Origin: Erythrobasidium yunnanense
Taxonomy: Eukaryota; Basidiomycota; Cystobasidiomycetes; Erythrobasidiales; Erythrobasidiaceae
Length of the DNA: 64,000 nt
Assembly: GCA_001600175.1 (NCBI GenBank)
Contig: BCJC01000001.1
Location: forward strand, 4,759,652-4,823,651
Direction: 5' to 3'
Position numbers and translations under genes: made by a program. The notes beneath the pieces were generated by a model, which was not told the origin of the DNA, made no database searches, and saw nothing but the letters and a program-made list of their open reading frames with translations. Each line of letters starts with the position of its first letter. Position 1 is the first letter of the stretch. Positions 58,375 through 64,000 of the stretch are shown here, piece after piece.

Positions 58375-60432
58375 ATGGTCACAGCGCCTGCATCTACCCT
58401 TATCACTATCCGCATCAAGTTCTTACTTGGGTTCATTGGCCTTCTGTACATTGCCTCTACTCTGCTGAATCGCCAAAGGATGGGCGTCAAAGATCTTATT
58501 GGAAAGTTTGCCGGCAGTCGAGGCAGTGAAGCGCAGCAAAGACTACCACCTCCCATCCCTCATCATACACGTCCTGGCGCTTCCTCCTCTTCTCCCGCTG
58601 CTTCTCCATCTGTTCCAGCTGCAAACAGCCAAGGCAGACCGTACGCCGTCGTTCGTGATGGATCGCTGGAGCTTTCAGATGGAACGCCTTTCAGATTCGC
58701 AAGTTTGAATGCTCCAGAACTGCTCGACGGCGATGAGTTCGAAGTGGAAGATACCTTCAGAACGCTTCAAGGGTTTGGAAGGAGGGTGACGAGATGCTAT
58801 ACTCTGAAAGTCCAGGGTACAAGCCCGCACTTGGGAGGTGCAGGTCATATACGCGGCTGGGACGCAAGTAGAGGTGACTGGATATACCATGAAGCGGAGT
58901 TTGTCAAGGTGCGCCGAAGACCTTCAGATGAATGCTAAAATGTCGGCTGATATGCGTTGTTACAGATGGACAAGATGCTGGCACTGGCAGCCAAATGTGA
59001 GCAAGCCAACTGGCTTTACTGCCGCCCAGGCTGAGCATCATGCAGACGATGTTCGCGTTATCGTTCCGATAATCAATCAGGATGTGGGTACGATTATTTC
59101 TCTAATGAGACGCACATTTGACTCTGATATTCCTCGACAGTTCGGTAGCCATAATAACAACTGGGTAAGCGCTCAAACAGATTGCCTGATTAATTGCTTT
59201 GGCTAAGCAAATGCTCCAGGTCGGCAACTGGGTCGATCTTGTTAGATATCGCAAGAACCCACAATGGACATACGAGCAAGCTCGAAAGAACGTCGACTTC
59301 TTCCAAGGTGAAGCGTTACCGACTCCGTACCTCAGCGATCGACTGACTCCTTACGAACAGACCGAGAATGCATCGACTCCTTCAAGCAGCTCATAACATA
59401 TCTTCTCAATCGCGTCAACACAGTCACCGGCGAGACGTACGGTTCTGATCCCTCTGTCTTGTTCTGGGAGACAGGGAACGAATTGCAACACAATTTGAAA
59501 GGCAACAGACCGCCGCCTGGAGACTGGACTGTAGAAGTCGCTAGGCATATCAAGAGTATAGCTCCTCAGGCTCTGGTACTGGACGGGAGCTTTGCGAAAT
59601 GCGATGGCATACAGGAAGCCTATGCGAGCGAAGTCTTGCGGTGTAAGGAGGTTGACGCTATCAGCTATCATTATTATGGCAGTAAGCGGTGCTTTTGAAG
59701 AGTTTATTCAGAGCTGACTCTGCATGTCAGACGGCGACACGCATCGCGTCAAGAAGGATAGCGCTCTCGCTAAGAAGTACAAGAAGGCGTAGGCCATACA
59801 GATTTATCATATTTCTTTGTTCTGTTTGGCTGACATATATCTTCAGCTTCATTGCCGGCGAGTATGGCTTCCTCAATAGCCCAAACGACTATGCTTTCTT
59901 CCTGTCAAGTGCAGAACGAGAGGGCTGCGCCGGCTCTCTGGTTTGGTCCCTCCGTCCGCATTCCTCACAAGGAGGCTTCAAGACGCATCGAGAAGATGAA
60001 AGCAATTGTGCTTATCATGTTCCAGGCTGGCCTTCACCTGTGACGCCTCAGCACTTTTCAATGCCGAATAACTGGGACAACAAGGAACACACGGTCATCC
60101 AATACATCCGGCATGCCTCATACGGTATTAATGGAGAAGCTGTCCCTCAGCAATATCCTCAGGTGAACGCGCCTCATGTCTGGACAGCTGCGCCTGGGAG
60201 AATCAGCTGGAAGGGTTCAGCATGGGCAAACTGCTACGAAGTCTGGCTGGCGCCGCATGCGAACGCTCAGTCGCATGAGTGGCAGTGTATAGCTCAGGGA
60301 GTTCTAGATGCTGTGTCTGCTGGACAGGCGGGCTTCAATCTTCCGCAAGGTACACAAGGTCAGACCGTCTTAATGAGGGGCGTAGGCTTAGATGGAATAG
60401 TTGGTGAATGGAGTAACGCAGTGCAGGTGTAG
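58375..60432 (+). CDS. GH5 endo-mannanase-like glycosidase, type II membrane protein
   Basis: Starts MVTAPASTLITIRIKFLLGFIGLLYIASTL at 58375; one N-terminal transmembrane helix (about residues 14-31) is followed by a Ser/Pro linker, predicting a type II membrane protein. The catalytic region spans at least five exons: YAVVRDGSLELSDGTPFRFASLN, RRVTRCYTL, VRVIVPIINQD, then VLFWETGNELQHN (acid/base Glu in GNEL), VDAISYHYYG and FIAGEYGFLN (nucleophile Glu). The C-terminal 150 residues form a beta-rich, FN3-like domain (APHVWTAAPGRISWKGSAWANCYEVWLAP...). This combination is common in fungal GH5 mannanase/glucanase-like proteins of uncertain specificity. Exon joins around 58905-59220 and 59700-59850 were not all verified. 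Confidence 0.8.
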
Positions 60433-60475
60433 CATATTCTCGAGCGAGCGCATAAGTACGAAAACGGACTATTAG

Positions 60476-61407
60476 ATGGCTCTTTCCTTAACACGCTTTC
60501 ATAAGATGCTAGGACGTGTTGCCAAAGGCGCTGTACGCGTTGCAAGTCGTCGCCGTGCTGCGGGAGCTGGTGCGACGCGCTCCTTCCTTGAGCCTTCTAG
60601 CCAGCAACAGCAAGAAGTCATTGCGAGTAGCAGCAATAAACAGACGACCAAGAAGGCATCAAGCGCGACGACCAGAAGCAGCAGCAGTAAACAAACTGAA
60701 AGCAATACGCTGACCGCAAGTAGTAGCGGCAGCGATAGCAACGGCGCTGATAGACCGACAAATGCAGCTCATCGGCCGCTGGTTGAGCGCAGGAACAGAG
60801 AGCAGGCAGCAGCAGCGACAGCAGCAAGCAGCAGTAATGTCGCGTAACTTCTCGTCACAAACGCTCCATTGGATGTCAAGGGAAAAGGCAAGCAGACCGT
60901 CGTGGATGGCGAATGGTCATCAGGCAGTGGCGGCGGCACCAGCGATATCAACGAAGGACAGATCAGGCTTTCAAGTCCAGAGACGCCGGCTTCGAGCACG
61001 CCGTTGAGCGACGCATTGCTGCTGTCCGTCCCTAGTCAGCCTGGTAAATCATCCAGTACACCGAACGATCTTCCTTCTCCCCCTGCTCTCTCTTCACCAT
61101 CTACGTCAGCATTAAGCAGCTTGTCATCGGGATGTTCGTATCTTCCCTTCTCAAGCATTCGCCATACACGAACACAGGCACGTCAACCAATCCAAACGAA
61201 GCGGCATGCAACAAGGGTAAAGACTGCCTCAACTGCAAGGGACGCTACATTCCGTCGGACGAAGAGAATTCCGACGATGAGGATGCACTTTCCCGAGAAG
61301 CCATGCAAGAAGCTATGACTGCTCTGTCTAGCATCGTCGTCTTTCTCCGGGCTCTTGCAGTGGAGCGCAAACTGGTTGCGGTATTGCTCGGCGGTACACA
61401 GCAGTAG
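60476..61407 (+). CDS. Hypothetical low-complexity protein
   Basis: Begins MALSLTRFHKMLGRVAKGAVRVASRRRAAGAG at 60476, a basic stretch that could be a mitochondrial presequence. A long Ser/Gln/Ala-rich region is followed, after at least one unresolved intron near 60840, by GKGKQTVVDGEWSSGSGG and a Ser/Pro stretch. A second intron (about 61130-61176) leads in frame to TSTNPNEAACNKGKDCLNCKGRYIPSDEENSDDEDALS and a hydrophobic helix near the stop at 61407. The CNKGKDCLNCKG motif could bind metal. Function is unknown and the gene model is rough. Confidence 0.45.
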
Positions 61408-61499
61408 ACGATATCTCACTACCTCCAGACTCGATACGCTTCCGCCACTCATTCTGCTTCAGTCTCGTCTCTCGCATTCCTGGTCAGTACGGCTTCAGA

Positions 61500-62700
61500 G
61501 AGCCCAACGTACGCGGTCAACCACGCGGAGAGACTACGAGCACGAGCGAATTAAGCCATGATTTCTCCACTGCGAATCTATGGAAGCAATACGTCAGCTC
61601 GCGTCATCGCTGACTCACAGTGGATGTGGACTCGCTGCGGGTCATGTATTTTGCCTTCGTCTCCTATATCATCGGCGACGCAGTAGGTGGGCACGATTAC
61701 AAACTCTACGCCTTGTGCCAGTAAGGCTCGCCAACCTGAGGCTTCAGGCCGAGCCAGGTCTACTGAGAATCGCAGGAAAACCAGCTTTCAATTCATCCTT
61801 CGGTATATTGCATCGGCTTACACCAGCGTACTAGTATGCCTGTCTGGCAGTAATCTGTATCGAATACGAGATGGTTGCCTTCTCCAAGCTGCAGGTAGTC
61901 CTTCTCAGGCTGCTCTAATCAAAGCCTGTCTTCAACCGAGCTGCTTCTGCGCATCTAGAGACTATGCTGCGCATCTGTAGACTACACCTACAAAGATTAC
62001 GCTTCCGATAATGCCCTTTGATAGACTCAACATTGCCGAAGTAGTAGGCGCTGTCAAAGCAGAAGAACGTCAGAATACGCAAGTGACAAGTTCAGCAATA
62101 GGCTGGCGAACGTGTTGAATACCTTGAGCTCTCAGCATTCGACTTGACGTCTTTCACCTTCTCCACCAAGGTTCCGCAAACGATGCCTATCTTGAACTGC
62201 TTTGCGAGCCCAGCGATATAGTCTGTCGTCTCGTTATCATCATGGAAGACTGGTCAGTGAAGTAGGGAGAAGTTGCAGTATTAGCTTTTTCGAAAAGTGC
62301 GAGCTGCGAGCCGGCAGGATGTACTCTTCTCGGGCGAATCCGCAACGATTCCTTGTGTGAAGAACTCAAGAAAGATGACAACGTTGGCATGATGATCTTG
62401 TGAAGCAGCCACGACGTATGGCCGCAGCTTTTCGGTACTTGACCTTATTTCAGGCGCAGAGTTGACTTGAGATAAAGCAAGCGAGTGGGCCAGATCGTGG
62501 CATGGTTCGCAGTGTATATCAGGTTCGTATGAATTGGTGGGCAGGCAAATGCGAGGACGAGAACGAGGTCCGGGAGAAGGGCAACCGGTAGGATGTAGAT
62601 ATCGACTTGAAGTATTGACATTATAGGCAGGGAAGAGTAAGAATGACAGAGAACTACCATGGCTACAAGCAGAGGAACACTGTGCGCTACTTATCAGGCA
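61500..62700 (-). pseudogene. Decayed nitrilase / carbon-nitrogen hydrolase
   Basis: On the minus strand, spliced fragments follow the nitrilase order: LALSQVNSAPEIRSSTEK, HHANVVIFLEFFTQGIV (Glu region; the usual FPE is FLE), then across a clear intron IFHDDNETTDYIAGLAKQF and KIGIVCGTLVEK, AYYFGNVESIKGHYRKRNL (Lys region), PEKDYLQLGEGNHLVFDTD, TGILVRW and DLARPEASGWRALLAQGVEF with VPTY. The nucleophile Cys expected in the LxCW motif is Arg (CGC at 61826-61828). The join before PEKDYL gives no open frame and the C-terminus is degraded. I infer a pseudogene or a non-enzymatic relic. The start codon is not identified. Confidence 0.6.
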
Positions 62701-63080
62701 ACTATGAATCATTACAAAAAAGAAAGTGACGCCTCGATACGCGGCTTCACCAGTGGAAAGACGAACTAAGGCCGAGAAATAAGGAAGTGGTGAAGATATG
62801 GAATGATGCTAAGACATAATACCCTTTCAAGTCTGATAACGGCGGGTAGGCTGTTCGTGGTGCACCTCGAGGCGGTCTTTTGCTGTATTGAAGGCTGTGG
62901 TACTTGTCACGGTGTTGCGGAGCTCTGAAACTAGTACTGTACAATCCAGAGTGGAAGGCGGTATAGGCGGAAGGATGGCGATGCGAAAGCAGAGATCGGC
63001 GCCACTTCTCGTAGTGCTGTCTTGTGCAATATAGAGTGAAGTGACAGACTGAAGTCACTTGGTTGCAAGCGCTCCCTTCA
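62701..63080. other. Intergenic region
   Basis: This stretch lies between the nitrilase remnant and the Gln-rich gene. No feature is supported; the open minus-strand frame across it (62747-63181) is out of phase with the poly-Q exon. Confidence 0.35.
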
Positions 63081-64000
63081 GACATGGCCCATAACCTTCT
63101 CGAGCTTGGAAGCATAGTCGTCGCCATTGTTTCCGATGTAACTTCCTGCCATATAATAATCATCGTACCAGCCTTGACCATTGTATCTATCGTAGATTTG
63201 CTGTTGTTGCTGTTGCTGTTGCTGTTGACATAGGTATAGCGATCATCATACCCTCATCCTCATCTCTGTGGTTGGCCGAGTCAATCTTGAAAGGCGTTTC
63301 GCTATTTGCCAAGCTTGTGCCGCAGGTAGAAAGGTGCTGTGCTAGGGAAGCTTGGGATAGATCGATGGTGGATGCTGCGAAGAGATAGCATCTGTGTCAG
63401 CAAATCGCTGGAGGTAGCGTTTTCCAATATGCTATGTCTACTCACAGATGACGCTGTTCGAGTCTCTGAGCGAAGAAGCCGTCCTGTTGCTGCTGCTGTT
63501 GCTGGGAGTAGAGGTACAGAGGGCGAAATAGGGATTGTTCCAGAATAGAAACCGGGATCCTGCCGTCCTGGAGCGTGTGGATTTAAGGATCCTTGTGGAA
63601 GAGAGTGCATAGCTCCTACAAAGCTCCTACAAACATACACATCGCCCAAAATCAGCTTTTCCGGGTAAAAGCTCGCCTGAAAGACGTAGACGGAGTAGGC
63701 GCGCGTACCGAAAGCGTGCATCTGCTGAGACGGGTCGACAAAGCCGGTCATATCATTGTCCGGGATGTCGCTACTCTGCACCGTCGGGTCCGTCTGCGAG
63801 AATAAGCCTCAGAAATGTCGCGCGCAAACAGGCAAATTGGAGCATACCATCCTTCGCTTGAATGCGAGAGCAGCAGTAGCAGCTGAGGTAGCTACAGTGG
63901 ATGATTATTCTTGCGACATCGCCATCATCGCTTGCTGCCTTTCTCCCTCAAGCCCGACGTGTCCGACATCGACATCGTGGAGTTCTCTCTTCCTGCCCAG
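63080..64000 (-). CDS. Hypothetical Gln-rich protein, partial
   Basis: Minus-strand coding pieces suggest one gene running off the right edge. An exon near 63225-63080 reads a poly-Q run, then QIYDRYNGQGWYDDYYMAGSYIGNNGDDYASKLEKVMGHV and a stop. Another near 63530-63445 reads a second poly-Q run, then DGFFAQRLEQRHL, ending at a GTGAGT donor. A third near 63770-63620 carries DNDMTGFVDPSQQMHAFGTRAYSVYVFQASFYPEKL. All have the codon look of real exons, but I could not link them unambiguously. No known domain. Confidence 0.4.
63200..63230. repeat. CAG/CAA-type triplet repeat
   Basis: TTGCTG units repeat about five times, encoding a poly-Gln run on the minus strand. A similar CTG run lies at 17041-17064 in SF3B2 and a third at about 63480-63505. 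Confidence 0.8.

Overview
The window is a gene-dense stretch of fungal nuclear DNA. Almost every gene is cut by short introns (about 45-75 bases, GT...AG, often with a CTGAC/CTAAC branch site), and intergenic gaps are a few hundred bases. Zn2Cys6 and MFS proteins, an F-box/LRR protein, a Hook dynein adaptor and steryl-glucosidase-type GH5 enzymes point to a basidiomycete with a compact genome, perhaps an early-diverging lineage. The species cannot be fixed from the sequence alone. No tRNA, rRNA, CRISPR array, LTR element or transposon was recognised.

Layout. 1-2.2 kb: decayed copy of a divergent gene pair. 2.4-6.7 kb: GPATCH11-like G-patch protein and the replication-licensing E3 receptor Cdt2. 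7-14.6 kb: DHA2 drug transporter, secreted sulfatase, allantoate-type transporter. 15.2-17.2 kb: splicing factor SF3B2. 17.7-20 kb: a secreted Ser/Ala-rich protein and an unknown protein. 20.3-26.2 kb: phenylalanyl-tRNA synthetase beta subunit and a membrane-tailed GH5 glucosidase. 26.3-28.6 kb: Cdt1-like licensing factor carrying a PHD finger. 28.7-32.3 kb: mitochondrial Yme2. 32.4-36.2 kb: intact version of the divergent pair, a GIY-YIG/zinc-cluster protein and an acidic basic-patch partner. 36.4-43.5 kb: F-box protein, CaM-kinase, PIG-H and Hook. 43.7-49 kb: Zn2Cys6 regulator and a DUF3605 protein. 49.6-53.4 kb: two tandem secreted cysteine-rich modular proteins. 53.6-60.4 kb: DNA polymerase delta small subunit, short-chain dehydrogenase, methyltransferase, membrane-anchored GH5. 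60.5-64 kb: low-complexity hypothetical proteins and a decayed nitrilase.

Most genes are independent housekeeping loci. Two functional links stand out: Cdt1 and its degradation receptor Cdt2 lie about 20 kb apart, and the GIY-YIG protein with its divergent partner was duplicated as a unit, one copy having decayed. The strongest novelty candidates are the GIY-YIG/Zn2Cys6 architecture, the PHD-Cdt1 fusion lacking an evident C-terminal winged helix, and the exon-per-module secreted proteins.
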